The notes beneath the pieces were generated by a model, which was not told the origin of the DNA, ran no database searches, and saw only the letters and a list, made by a program, of their open reading frames with translations. Below, piece by piece: positions 18,329 to 29,200 of a DNA stretch of 64,000 nt (the stretch's first letter is position 1; each line of letters begins with the position of its first letter). Both the position numbers and the translations under genes were made by a program. This DNA comes from a bacterium. Lineage in GTDB: Bacteria; Planctomycetota; Planctomycetia; Planctomycetales; Planctomycetaceae. The stretch lies in NCBI GenBank assembly GCA_016124895.1, contig WGMU01000022.1, positions 1 to 64,000 of the forward strand. Reading direction: 5' to 3'.

Positions 18329-19516
18329 ATGCGGAGCCCTGCGACTGAATCTGGTTTTGCTCGACTTGCGGTTGCTGCCGTTGTTGTTCTGAGTGCGGTT
18401 GAACTCGGACACTCCGCAGATGACGACGACTCGGTCATTGCGAGGGTGACAAATCTCAGTGCCGCGCTGCCGGCTGGAGAGTGGTCCCGCGTCGAGGCCG
18501 GTGTTGATAACGGGCTGGCGTGGCTGGCGAGTCAGCAGGAAGAAGACGGACGGTTTCCGAGTGACGACGCCGCTCAACCGGCCGTCACCTCGATGGCGAT
18601 TATGGCTTTTCTCTCGCGTGGGCATATGCCGGATCAGGGGCGCTATGGCAGGCAGATCTCGGCGGCGATCGACTTTGTACTTTCGACACAGCGGCGTCGC
18701 GGCTATTTCTCTCTGCTGCCGGTGACACCGCCGGCTCAGCATCTGAGTCCCTCGCAGACGGTGACCTATAACCACTCGATCGCCGGTCTGATGCTCGGCG
18801 AAGTTTACGGGACGACATCCGGCGAACGCTCACAGCGGATCAAGGATGCTATTGCGCGGGCTCTGATCTTTCATCGCGAAGTGCAGACGCGGCAGAAGCA
18901 GGTCCCGAGTGACATCGGCGGGTTTCGGTACGGCTATCCCGAAAGCCCGAATGCGTCGTCCGATATGTCTGTCACCGGTTGGGCGCTGATGTTTCTGCGA
19001 TCAGCCCGCAATGCGGAGTTCAACGTGCCGAAGCAGTACTTCGACGAGGGGCTCGACTTCGTCGAGCGCTGCTACGAGTCGGATCCGAGTCAGCACGAGA
19101 AGGGCGTCTTCCGTTACCGGCCGCTGGCTTCCGATCCGAATGGCAATCCGCAGATCACGCTGGCGAATACGGCGTCGGCGATGCTGACGCTGATCCTCGG
19201 CGGGCGGCATCAGAATGCCGGGATCGTCGACGGCGTCCGCTGGTTCCGCTCGCGCGATTATCCGCGGCCGTGGCAGAACGGATACTTTTATCTGTCGAGT
19301 TATTACAGCAGTCAGGCGATGGCTCAGGTCGGCGGTGAAACCTGGAATCAGATCTTCCCACAGATCGCCCGCAATCTGCTGGAAGAGCAGGCGAGCGACG
19401 GAGCCTGGCCGCTGGGCACCGGCAACGAAGGGAAGTTCGGGCAGACGTACACAACGTCGCTGGCAATCCTCGCCCTGACACCTGCTTATCAGTTGCTGCC
19501 GATTTATCAGCGATAG
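18329..19516 (+). CDS. Exported prenyltransferase/squalene-cyclase-repeat protein
   Basis: A 395-residue protein with a signal peptide (FARLAVAAVVVLSAVELGHS, residues 10-29). The mature part has alpha/alpha-barrel repeats like those of squalene-hopene cyclases and prenyltransferases: GLAWLASQQEEDGRFPSDD, AIDFVLSTQRRRGYFS, GFRYGYPES and LLEEQASDGAWPLG. I do not see the DxDD catalytic motif of hopene cyclases, and export argues against terpene cyclisation, so it is more likely a binding or scaffold protein. GGAGG lies about 12 bases before ATG 18329. It follows the DUF4175-like gene by 54 bases and is regularly found at the end of this module in planctomycetes. Confidence 0.82.
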   Translation: MRSPATESGFARLAVAAVVVLSAVELGHSADDDDSVIARVTNLSAALPAGEWSRVEAGVDNGLAWLASQQEEDGRFPSDDAAQPAVTSMAIMAFLSRGHMPDQGRYGRQISAAIDFVLSTQRRRGYFSLLPVTPPAQHLSPSQTVTYNHSIAGLMLGEVYGTTSGERSQRIKDAIARALIFHREVQTRQKQVPSDIGGFRYGYPESPNASSDMSVTGWALMFLRSARNAEFNVPKQYFDEGLDFVERCYESDPSQHEKGVFRYRPLASDPNGNPQITLANTASAMLTLILGGRHQNAGIVDGVRWFRSRDYPRPWQNGYFYLSSYYSSQAMAQVGGETWNQIFPQIARNLLEEQASDGAWPLGTGNEGKFGQTYTTSLAILALTPAYQLLPIYQR

Positions 19517-19565
19517 CAGCGTTCTTGTCTGTGAGGCGACGCGGTGAGTGATTTGCAGGATGGTT

Positions 19566-22500
19566 ATGATGTTTGTACTTGACCGGCATCTTGTGGTGAT
19601 TTGCGTTGCATCGCTCTTGCTGATGCCTGGTCGCAAATCCGTGGGCGATGACAGGGACGGGGTTGACGCATCGGCGGTCGCTCGCGTGTTCGGCGAGTTG
19701 GTCTTTGCGGAGAACGTCCGCGTAATTCGTGCTCAGGCTGCTGCATTGTCTGCGGACGAACGCTTTGAGTTTCTGGCGAAAGCCGTTTGTGGTGTTACGC
19801 CTGCCGACACGATTCGCATGATCGGGGAGTTCCGTCCGGCAGAATCGGTGTCGGTGATCAAGGCGAGAACAGGTAGTGCAGTTCCGTCCGGCGGTGTGCT
19901 TGTTTCTCCGGTCTTTGATCTGCTGGATGCTGCGGCGGAACTGGGGCGACTCCGTGAGTTCCTCGATCGTGTGACGAACCTGCCGGAGACGGTGGATTCG
20001 TATCAGCGGCGGGCGCGTGCCTCGTTGCGTTTGCTCATTTATCTGGAACTGGGCGATCAACAGCAGGCTGATGTAGCTGCTGACGAGCTGTTGAAACTCG
20101 TAATGGCCTCGGCTCCAGCGACGGTTGGTGAATTGTGGCCCGAGACGCTGGCTGTCTCACGCGCGGTGATGCGGCATCACGCGGATATTCTGATCGCCGA
20201 TCTCGCGACGATTCTTCTGACGAGCCCTGCGTACCATTTTCCAACTCCAGAGGCCGATGTGTGGCGCACGCATCTGGCGGCATTGAGTCATCTGAGTTCG
20301 ACGCGAAGCGTTGGGGATCATCAGCATCCTGTGGAGGAGACTGCCGGCGGTCGCCGGTGGCATCCGGTCGAACGCAGATGGTCGCGCAGTCGCGGCAGCG
20401 GTTATCCCGCGGCGGTCTGGTTGAGCACTGACGAGGAAGTGCAGCACGTCAGCGGGCACGAGAACGATTATCTGTTTTACCGCAGTCCGTTACGCGGCAA
20501 CTACGAGGTCGAGGCGGACCTGTTTGTGGCTGGCGAGCCACTGTTTCTTGTGGCCGGTCGGTTACTGGGGATGGCAGAGGGACGACAGGCGGTTCGCGTC
20601 GGCACGTTTCGGGAAGGCGTGACTGGCAAGGCGGTTGATCCGCACTGGGGGCCGCACAACGTGTGGTCGCGGTATCGGGCAGTGGTTCGGGATGGCACGT
20701 TGACTGTCGCGATCGATGGTCGGCCTGTGTTTACTGAGAAACTGAGCGAGCATCACGATCCGTGGGTTGCGATTTACAGCAGCGCCCAGCGATCCACTCG
20801 GATTCGAGATGTGCGGATCACCGGGATGCCGGAAGTCCTGGCAGAGGTGAATCTCTGTGCTGATCCTGGGCTGACTGGCTGGATTGCGTATCACAACGAG
20901 ACGATCAACGTTGCTGGCGGGGACTGGCGGGGGGAACGCAGCGAGCAGGGTGATGGGCTGATCATTGCCGAAAGAACCGAGTCACTCAGCGGGACATCGG
21001 CCGAGAGTCTGCTTTGCTACCAGCGTCCGTTGGTCGAAGACGGTTGTGTGACGTACGAGTTCTTCTACGAGCCGGGACAGAGCGAGGCCCATCCGGCGCT
21101 GGGCCGACTCGCGTTTCTGCTGCAGCCGGACGGCGTGTCGCTTCACTGGGTGACTGATGGGAAATACGACACATCCCTGGCCAGTCCGGCAGACACGTTC
21201 GACGGACCCTCATCCCGCCGTGGACCGAGTCCGATTCCGTTGCGTGCCGGGGAGTGGAACCCCATCAAACTCGCCATAGCCGGTACGACGGTGTCGCTTG
21301 AGTTGAATGGCGTGCTGATCTGCGAGCGCGAACTCGAAGACGCAAACCGTCGAACGTTCGGTCTGTTTCGGTATGCGGACAGCGAACTGCGGGTCCGCAA
21401 CGTTGTCATGCGCGGCGACTGGCCGAAGTCTATCCCCGCGACCGCGGAGCAGGTTTACGCTGATCCGCAGATTGCGAAGCTTGACGCGAAGCTTCCGGAA
21501 CTACGGGAACGATTCGAACACGATTTCGGTACGAGCGGACTTCCGCCTCAGTTCTTTCGATTGACGCCAGGGAAGCCTGCACCGGCCGCAACCGCCAGCG
21601 GCGTTGTTCACAGCGAACGGTCAAACGGTTCTGGCTGGACGTATTCCGTGTTTCACCCCACGGTCGAGATGCACGGCGACTTTGACGTGACGTTGCGCTT
21701 CGACGATCTGCAGGTTCCGTCGGACAACTCCGGCTGCGGGCTCGGTCTTTTCCTGGGCGACCGGCATATGGAGCTGATTCGCCGGCATGGCGGTCCGCTG
21801 GTTGAACGAGTGCTGGCTACTTATGTGACACCGTCGTCGAGTGGAGGCAAGCGGCATCTCGGATTTGATATCACCACCGAAACGCTGGCTGGTACGTTCC
21901 GAATTGTTCGTCGTGGTGACACCGTTTCCGCTCTGTTTGCTGATCACGACTCGTCGGCGTTTCGGCTGGTGGGTGAGCATCAATGGGAAAACTGTGGGCA
22001 ACTGCCAGCGACGCTCGACATTCGAACCAGCGCCCACAATCAAGGCGATGTTCAGGTGACATGGAAGCGGTTCGAGGTAGCGGCGGAACGGTTGATGCGC
22101 CAGTCCGACGGAGATCGGTCGAAGCCGGTGGTTTTCACAATCAACACCGACGGCAGCGAGTTGAAGCAGTTGACCCAGCCGATGCCTCAGTATGTGTGGC
22201 ATGGGTCGCCGAAATGGTCGCCGGATGGCAAACGGATTGCCTACGACGCGTGGACAGGAAGTGGTTCCACATCCCACGTTTACCTCATGGATGCCGACGG
22301 TGGCAATCAGACGGACCTGGGGATCGGGTTCATTCCGACGTTCTCACCCGACAGCAGGCGACTGGCGTTTACCTGGGGGGGCCGTGGTCTCGCTGTGATG
22401 AATGTCGACGGCAGCGAGCGGCAGGTGGTGGCGTCGGACGGCTGGGGTTGCGAGTGGTCTCCGGACGGTCGCTGGCTGGCGTATGGATCCAGCGGCCGGC

Positions 22501-22961
22501 TGCCGAACGGCGGTTTCGGCGCCAACCTGACGCTGATTGATGTTGTCACTCGGGAAAAGCGGGCGCTGCTTCAGGGCGAACTGGCGAAACGCTTCACGAG
22601 CATTCTCTGGAATATGGCGTGGTCGCCGGACAGCCGGCAGATCGTTTTCAAAGGGACTGGTCGCGACGGCTCTCAGATTGCCATCGTTTCTGTCGCTGGT
22701 TCAGACAAGGGGTACCAGGTCGTCACTGACGAGAATATTTCGGGGAACTTCTCGTGGCACCCGGATGGCAGCCGAATCCTGTTGTCCAAAGGCGGCAGGC
22801 TCTGTCTCTACGAGCTGGCGACGAAGCGGATCCTAGTGCTGCCGGGACACCCTGTCGAACCGCCGAACTCGGGCGGCTTCTGGGACACGTCGGGTGAGCG
22901 GATCGTCTTCACGGCCGCTCCGAAAGCGGAGTCGGTTCCGTGGACGCAACTGACGAATTAG
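19566..22961 (+). CDS. DUF1583-type protein with C-terminal TolB-like WD40 (PD40) propeller
   Basis: About 1131 residues from ATG 19566, chosen because AGGA lies five bases upstream; GTG 19548 and ATG 19560 or 19569 are alternatives. An N-terminal hydrophobic leader suggests export. Residues about 50-250 are helical. Two lectin-like beta-sandwich segments (FYRSPLRGNYEVEADLFV with SRYRAVVRDGTLTVAIDGRP, and a second around WNPIKLAIAGTTVSLELNG) match the DUF1581/DUF1583 families defined from Rhodopirellula. The last 280 residues hold PD40/TolB repeats (KWSPDGKRIAYD, TFSPDSRRLAFTW, EWSPDGRWLAYG, AWSPDSRQIVFKG, SWHPDGSRILLS). The next gene is a paralogue without the propeller and overlaps or abuts it. 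Binding target unknown. Confidence 0.83.
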   Translation: MMFVLDRHLVVICVASLLLMPGRKSVGDDRDGVDASAVARVFGELVFAENVRVIRAQAAALSADERFEFLAKAVCGVTPADTIRMIGEFRPAESVSVIKARTGSAVPSGGVLVSPVFDLLDAAAELGRLREFLDRVTNLPETVDSYQRRARASLRLLIYLELGDQQQADVAADELLKLVMASAPATVGELWPETLAVSRAVMRHHADILIADLATILLTSPAYHFPTPEADVWRTHLAALSHLSSTRSVGDHQHPVEETAGGRRWHPVERRWSRSRGSGYPAAVWLSTDEEVQHVSGHENDYLFYRSPLRGNYEVEADLFVAGEPLFLVAGRLLGMAEGRQAVRVGTFREGVTGKAVDPHWGPHNVWSRYRAVVRDGTLTVAIDGRPVFTEKLSEHHDPWVAIYSSAQRSTRIRDVRITGMPEVLAEVNLCADPGLTGWIAYHNETINVAGGDWRGERSEQGDGLIIAERTESLSGTSAESLLCYQRPLVEDGCVTYEFFYEPGQSEAHPALGRLAFLLQPDGVSLHWVTDGKYDTSLASPADTFDGPSSRRGPSPIPLRAGEWNPIKLAIAGTTVSLELNGVLICERELEDANRRTFGLFRYADSELRVRNVVMRGDWPKSIPATAEQVYADPQIAKLDAKLPELRERFEHDFGTSGLPPQFFRLTPGKPAPAATASGVVHSERSNGSGWTYSVFHPTVEMHGDFDVTLRFDDLQVPSDNSGCGLGLFLGDRHMELIRRHGGPLVERVLATYVTPSSSGGKRHLGFDITTETLAGTFRIVRRGDTVSALFADHDSSAFRLVGEHQWENCGQLPATLDIRTSAHNQGDVQVTWKRFEVAAERLMRQSDGDRSKPVVFTINTDGSELKQLTQPMPQYVWHGSPKWSPDGKRIAYDAWTGSGSTSHVYLMDADGGNQTDLGIGFIPTFSPDSRRLAFTWGGRGLAVMNVDGSERQVVASDGWGCEWSPDGRWLAYGSSGRLPNGGFGANLTLIDVVTREKRALLQGELAKRFTSILWNMAWSPDSRQIVFKGTGRDGSQIAIVSVAGSDKGYQVVTDENISGNFSWHPDGSRILLSKGGRLCLYELATKRILVLPGHPVEPPNSGGFWDTSGERIVFTAAPKAESVPWTQLTN

Positions 22962-23008
22962 AGGACCGGACTCACAGAGATTTGAGAACTGTGTGTGAGG
23001 GAAGGGCA

Positions 23009-26000
23009 GTGTTGAATCGGGTACTCGCTGTTTTCGTCGCGTTGATCAGTAGTGCCGTCGCTATCGGCAACGTTGCTGCGCAGCCCGGAGAGAACCCGCT
23101 GGCGCGTGAAGTCCTGTTTGGCGAGGCAGTTCTGGCGTCCAACGCGGCGGAGATGTGTCGGGTTGCGGAAATGCTGCCGCAGAATCAGCGGTTCGATCGG
23201 CTTGCGGAGTGGGTCTTCCCGAATGCTTCGCATCGGCGGTTGCGGCTGGACAGCGAGTTTGGTCCGACTGAAGGCCCAGCCAGCTTAGGACTGCAGACGC
23301 CGCGAGGCTCTGCTGTTGGTGCGCGACTGTTGTCTCCGGTCCTGCTGCTCGTTGATCTGGCGGCCGAGCAAATGCGACTTGATGAACTGCGGCAGCGGCT
23401 GGCGAAATTCGAGGCGAAAGACGAACTCGATCTGCGCAGCGAAACGGCGCTGCGGTTTCTGATCGAACTGGCTGCCGGAAATCGCGCTGCCGCACGCGAC
23501 GAACTGGGGCGGCTGTACGACCAGTTTGCGAAGAGCAGTCACAGTGAGCAGGACGAGCGCTGGCCGGAGACGCTGGTGGCGACTCGCGGGATCATGCAGC
23601 CGCAGACGCAGCGGCTCGCTTCCGAACTGCTCGAAGCGATGAACGTGAGACTCGTCGACAACGTCAATCACTGGCTGTCGAGTTCGAGTCTGGAATGGCA
23701 CCTGCATTTGCGGGCGTTGTCTGGCCTTCGTCTGGAAATCAATGATCAGGGACAGCTCTCCGGCGAGATTGTCGGAGTGGACACGCTGCGCGAATGGGCT
23801 CCGGGCAGCCGCGAATCGGCTCAGAGTCGGGGCGATGGATATCCACAGGCTGTCTGGTTACGAAAGGGCAGCGAGGTGCGGCATCTGACGGGGTCCTGGC
23901 GGGATTATCTGTGGTTCCGATCCCCGCTGACCGGCAACTATCAGGTGGAATGCGAGGTGACGACGCAGGCCTGGCACAACATGCAGTTGATGGTTGCCGG
24001 CCAGTGGTGGGGGATGAACTGGGATGGTCGTGAGATTTCTGAGGGAACGTTTCAGGCGACGGACCCCAGCCAGAAACTCGAAGAACCGATGGCGCGGCTC
24101 GGCCTGTGGTCTCGACTACGTGCCGTCGTTCGTGATGGGATCTGCACGATTTCGTTGAACGGTCGAACGCTCTCTGAGCACCCCGTGACGGAGGAGAATC
24201 ATCCGTGGGTGGCGCTGCGAGGTGTCTCGTCGTCGCATGGAGCGTTTCGCAACGTGCGGATTGACGGCGATCCGGTGATTCCGGAACAGGTCGATCTGAT
24301 CCGCAGTTCGTCACTGTCCGAGTGGACGGCACCGCTGGCCACGGCCACCAGCACGGCCGGTCTCTGGCGGATCGCGAATGGCGAAATCGTCGGTAACCTG
24401 CATCCGGAGGATGCTGGCACGGTGGCGGAGAGCCTGTTGACCTACTGCCGGCCGATGCTGGAAGACGGCGAGATCGAGTTTGAGTTTCTGTACGAACCCA
24501 GCCGCGCCGGCGTTTCGCCAGCGATCGGCCGAACGGTCTTTCTGATCGAAGCGGACGGGGTGCGGCTGCATCGCGTGACGAATGGCCGGTTCGAGCGGAG
24601 TGATCTCGGACCCGGCAACCGCAGCGAAGTGATCGGCGATGGCACACTGCCTCTGCAGGTCGGCGAGTGGAACCGGGTGCGGCTGGTCCTGCGAGGAGAC
24701 GTCGTCACACTCGAACTGAACGGCGAGAATGTCGCCCGACACACGCTGGCGATCCCTGAGCAGCGGTTGTTCGGGTTGTTCCACTTCGCGGATCAGACGG
24801 AAGCTCGCGTGCGGAAGATCGTCTGGCGCGGCGACTGGCCGAAACAGGTTCCGCCGGTCGGTGAGCAGGAACTCGCGGCACCGGACCCTGAATGTCTGGA
24901 AGGGCTGGAGGCCCTGCAGGAAGTCGTCACGTATCAGTTCTCGCAGGCGATTCCGACGAACGACTTCGACGTCTTTGGAACGCTGGATATTCGTCCGCAG
25001 TCAGATGGTCTGCTGCTCTCGCCGCCGGTGAAGGAGAGCTGGTCCTCGGGCCGGTTTTCGATGAAGCAGCTGATTTATGGTGACTTCGATGCTGTGCTGC
25101 GCGTCTCTGGTTTGAAGCAGAAGTACGGGACAAAGGGCACGCTGGTTGTTGAACTGAGCGTTGTGGACGACGCGGGGACGGTGGCTGGCTGTGTGAGATC
25201 GCGTGGAGCGAAGGACAGAGTCAACCTGGTTGCCAAGAAAGCAGTTCTGAATCCGGACGGGACCCGGCAATACTCGGGAGCGAGAATTGAGGACGAACTT
25301 GAAGACGGGACGCTCAGGATCGTCCGGCGCGGCGCCGAGATTCACGCGCTCGCGTCGCACGGTGACTCGCCGAATTATCGGCACGTGGGCAGCAACCGTC
25401 TGCCCTCCGTCGTCAGTCCGGTGAAACTGGAACTGGTCGTGGCGTCGACTGCCGGTGGTCATACGGAAGTTGTCTTTCATGACCTGGTGATCCGGTCGAA
25501 TTCAAAGGCTGTCGAAGAGCGTCTTGATCCAAACGTGCTGGCGCTCGACCAGTACGTTGTCGGTTTCCGGCAGCGGTTCAGTCACGATTTTGCGGATCAG
25601 GGAGTCGCAGGATTCACGGTGACGGGGTCGGTGCCGCCGATTATCGGTCAGCAGGGGCTGATGATTCGGCCGCGTCAGGAGGGATCGCGGGAACCGGTCG
25701 CAGTTCACTTTGGATCGAAGATCGAAGGCGAGTTTGATGTCGCGGCATCGCTGCAGTTGCTGCGACTGCCGCTGACGAACAATGGGGCGTCTCCGGTTGA
25801 GTTGTCGCTGCCGTTGCCAGGCGATGCGTCGAAAACGGCCAGCCTTGCTGTATTCAAGACCTCGGAAGACGCGCTGCGCATCGAAGCGCGATTATCGAAA
25901 CGCAGCAGCGAAGTGCCGACAGCGGACTCGGAAGGTTCCGTGATCGCCAGTGCCGAAGCGTCGTCGATCGAGCAGCTTCGCATAGTCCGGATCCAGCGTT

Positions 26001-26179
26001 CCCTGCTGTTCGTCTTTTCGGAAAGTGGCGTCGCGCGTCTGCTTGGCCAGGTGAGCTGTGACGAGGACGACCTGCCAGGTGGAACGGTATCGCTGGTGAC
26101 CCGACTGCCGAGCGGCTCGGTGCCAGCGGGTGAGGTTCGCTGGAAGTCCTTCTCGGTGAATTCGGCCGGGGCGAAGTAA
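23009..26179 (+). CDS. DUF1583-type exported protein, paralogue of the preceding gene
   Basis: About 1056 residues from GTG 23009. This start follows GAGGGAAGGG at 22998-23006 and gives a good signal peptide (LNRVLAVFVALISSAVAIGNVAAQ); an upstream in-frame GTG at 22940 overlaps the previous gene but lacks both features. The layout parallels the upstream gene: helical N-terminus, then FRSPLTGNYQVECEV and SRLRAVVRDGICTISLNGR, then WNRVRLVLRGDVVTLELNGENV and the shared WRGDWPK motif. In place of the PD40 propeller it carries two further beta-sandwich-like segments. Together the pair looks like a tandem duplication that diverged at the C-terminus. Confidence 0.84.
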   Translation: MLNRVLAVFVALISSAVAIGNVAAQPGENPLAREVLFGEAVLASNAAEMCRVAEMLPQNQRFDRLAEWVFPNASHRRLRLDSEFGPTEGPASLGLQTPRGSAVGARLLSPVLLLVDLAAEQMRLDELRQRLAKFEAKDELDLRSETALRFLIELAAGNRAAARDELGRLYDQFAKSSHSEQDERWPETLVATRGIMQPQTQRLASELLEAMNVRLVDNVNHWLSSSSLEWHLHLRALSGLRLEINDQGQLSGEIVGVDTLREWAPGSRESAQSRGDGYPQAVWLRKGSEVRHLTGSWRDYLWFRSPLTGNYQVECEVTTQAWHNMQLMVAGQWWGMNWDGREISEGTFQATDPSQKLEEPMARLGLWSRLRAVVRDGICTISLNGRTLSEHPVTEENHPWVALRGVSSSHGAFRNVRIDGDPVIPEQVDLIRSSSLSEWTAPLATATSTAGLWRIANGEIVGNLHPEDAGTVAESLLTYCRPMLEDGEIEFEFLYEPSRAGVSPAIGRTVFLIEADGVRLHRVTNGRFERSDLGPGNRSEVIGDGTLPLQVGEWNRVRLVLRGDVVTLELNGENVARHTLAIPEQRLFGLFHFADQTEARVRKIVWRGDWPKQVPPVGEQELAAPDPECLEGLEALQEVVTYQFSQAIPTNDFDVFGTLDIRPQSDGLLLSPPVKESWSSGRFSMKQLIYGDFDAVLRVSGLKQKYGTKGTLVVELSVVDDAGTVAGCVRSRGAKDRVNLVAKKAVLNPDGTRQYSGARIEDELEDGTLRIVRRGAEIHALASHGDSPNYRHVGSNRLPSVVSPVKLELVVASTAGGHTEVVFHDLVIRSNSKAVEERLDPNVLALDQYVVGFRQRFSHDFADQGVAGFTVTGSVPPIIGQQGLMIRPRQEGSREPVAVHFGSKIEGEFDVAASLQLLRLPLTNNGASPVELSLPLPGDASKTASLAVFKTSEDALRIEARLSKRSSEVPTADSEGSVIASAEASSIEQLRIVRIQRSLLFVFSESGVARLLGQVSCDEDDLPGGTVSLVTRLPSGSVPAGEVRWKSFSVNSAGAK

Positions 26180-26257
26180 GGCTTGCACTTCGGTGGCGGA
26201 CCAGGCGGTCGGCCTTCAACGTGACGGAAATGAGTTTGACGGATGCGAGGTCATGCG

Positions 26258-29200
26258 ATGAGACGAGCATTGATTCTGCAGGCGGTTCTGGTTCTGAGTG
26301 CAGGCTGGAGTTCAGCCTGCGCGGCGGGCGATCGTGACAGTAACGATCGCGTTCGGCCATTCGAGTGGAACGTGTTTCTCGATGGCTGGCAGTTGCTGGG
26401 ACCGTTTCCAAAGGTCGAAGCGGATCCGGAAGGTCTGGCGACGCCGTTCGTAAAAGACGAATCTGAGTTGCGAGCCGGACGGGTGGTCTTTTTCGATCGG
26501 AAGCTGTTTACCTGGGCCCCGTACAAGCTGTCGATGATCAACTTCCGCAATGGTCTGAAGGCTCAGAACGCCGCCGGAAACAACAAGGTCGCGTACGCAT
26601 GGACGCAGTTCAGCAGCCCGGTCGCACAGAATGCCCGCCTGGCCATCGGTTACGACGATCAGTTCGTCGCGTGGCTGAACGGGAAAGAGGTTTCGCGCGG
26701 CATGGATAACATGTGGGCATCGCTCGACCAGCAGATCACCGAGGTCGAGTTGCAGGCAGGGACGAACACGCTGCTGCTCAAGGTGGCCAACGGCGCGCAG
26801 GGCTGGGAAGGGCTCGCTCGCCTGCTGCCTGCCGAACCGGCTGCTCCACTGCTCGAATTTCAGATGCAGCCAGCGAGCAACGCCTACCGGTTGCCGGTGG
26901 TCGAAGTCGAACTGCTCGATGCCGGACAGAAGGCGATCGCTCTGCATCGCTGCAGTGGATCACGCGATGCATCGTCGTTTAATTCCGCCTGCTACCGACT
27001 GTTTGCGAACGCGCCGCCGACTGAGCCAGCCTTCGCGCGGTTCCGGGTCGTTGAGCCGGGATTTTCGGCAGCGGAGACGACGCTGCCGTGGCAACGCCTG
27101 CAGACAGGCCAACCAACGATCCCGCTGATGGCGGATCAGCCTGTGGAACTGGCCCTTGTTGATGCGAAGACGCGTCAGCCGATCGAGGGCGCAACGATCT
27201 GGCGCGGCAAGGATCGCGAGACTCCGGTGTCTGATCGCGAGGGGCGGATCTCGCTGCCTGAGTTCAGCCCGGTGATCGATCGCTGCTATGCCGTGGCGCC
27301 GGGCTTCGTGGCGACGACTGTCGATCTGAAGTGGCCGCGCCGGGGCGTCCAGCGCGTTGAGTTGTCAGCGGGCGGCCGCAGTGTCGTCGGCACCGTTGTA
27401 TCGACCAGCGGCGAGCCGATTGCCGGGGCGACGATTACGTCGGGAGTTTCCGGCGGCTACTCGCCGACTGTAGTGACCGACGAGGCGGGTCGGTTTGAAC
27501 TGCACAGTCTGCCGGAGGATCGAACGCAGATTTATCCCGTCATCGAAGCGGCTGGATTTGTAGCCAAAGGTCGTTTTGGAGTCGACGTCAGTCAGCCGGA
27601 AACGACCGTTCGCTGGGAACTCGTGCCTGGTGCGACGATCACCGGACGCATCGTCAATCGCGAGTCAGACAAGCCGGTTGGCGGTGTGACAATCACGACT
27701 GGCGACGATCGGTTTGGCAGCAACAATCCGAAAGCGACAGCGAAGTCGAAGGCCGACGGGACTTACGAACTGATCGGCGTCTCGCCCGGCGAAACTCTGA
27801 TCCACGCTTTCAGTGACGATTTTGCTCCGACGATGCAGCGGGTGACGGCGACGGTTGGTGTTCCGGTGAAACTGGACTTCACGATCGCGGAAGGCAGACC
27901 GGTGTCGGGAGTGATTCGCGACAAGGACGGCAATCCGGTTCCCGACGTGCGCCTGATTACGGATACCTGGAACGGGGCTCGCATGTTTGACCGCGAGGCG
28001 CGGACTGACAGTGAGGGACGATTTGTGCTTGCTCACATGCCGGATTCCGCAGCCGAAGTTCATGTGCTCAAACGCGGCTTTATCAGCCAGCGCGATCTGA
28101 TGGTGACCGGCGGCGACACCGTTGAACTGACTTTACTGCCGACGATCGTCCACACGATCTCGGTCCGTGACGCGGCGAAGGGACAGATCGTTCCGGACCT
28201 GCAGATCGCGAAGGGCTATCTGTGGCAGGGCAACAGTGACTGGTCCTGGCAAAGCAACGAATGGGAAACGACTCGTTATTACGACAAGCTGAAAGGTGAG
28301 ATGCGGATTGAGATCAGCGAACAGACCAGCACGTACGAGACCGCGTACCGGTTCCGGGCGGCGGGATTCGCGGAAGTGATCGTCAATCTGCCACGCGATC
28401 TCTCAGAAGGGAAGTCCTTTGATGTGCGGCTGCGGCCAGCGGAAGTGTTTGAAGGCCGTATCGTCGATGCGTCGACCGGTCAGCCGCTGGAAGGCGTTAT
28501 CGTGGCGGCGGTCAGTCGCGAGGACCGCCTGCGTGCTGATCAGTACTCGAACTTCCAGACGCCGTGGCAGTACATCGAGCAGAATCGTTCGACGGCGGTG
28601 ACATCGACGACGGACGCGGACGGTCTGTTTCGACTGCCGGCTCTGGGCAGATCGGCTGAAGGGGCCGGGCTGGTGCTGCTCTCGAAAGATGGCGGCTTTC
28701 ATTTTGTGGAAGGCGACCTGTTCGTCGCTGCTGACGATGCGAAAGCTGCCATGCTCGAACTGCCGATGCCGGAGTCGGCTTCGCTGTCGGGGCGACTGAC
28801 GATCGCTGGTGAACCGGTCGCTGGAGCGCATGTCCGGATTCAGTGGCAGGGGCACGGCGGTGCCGCTCAGAACGACTGGAACCGGTCGTTCGGAGTGGGC
28901 GGGCAGGTGACGACGGACGCGGACGGCCGATTCTCATTTGCTCGTCTGGGACCGGGGATCTACCAGCTCAATCGCGTCTTCCCGATCCCGCTTGGCGAAG
29001 GCTCGACCATGACGGCATACCTTGACGCGGAAAACGTCACTTTGCTGCCAGGCCAGGACGTCGTGCATGATCTCGTACGGCCGGCGGGACTCAAACTGTC
29101 GGGCATCGCAAAGACGAGTGACGGCGAACCGGTCAGCGGCTGCGTCGTCTACGTTGCGAAAAACGGGGGACGGAACGAGCGACTGGACGCAGCCATTGCG

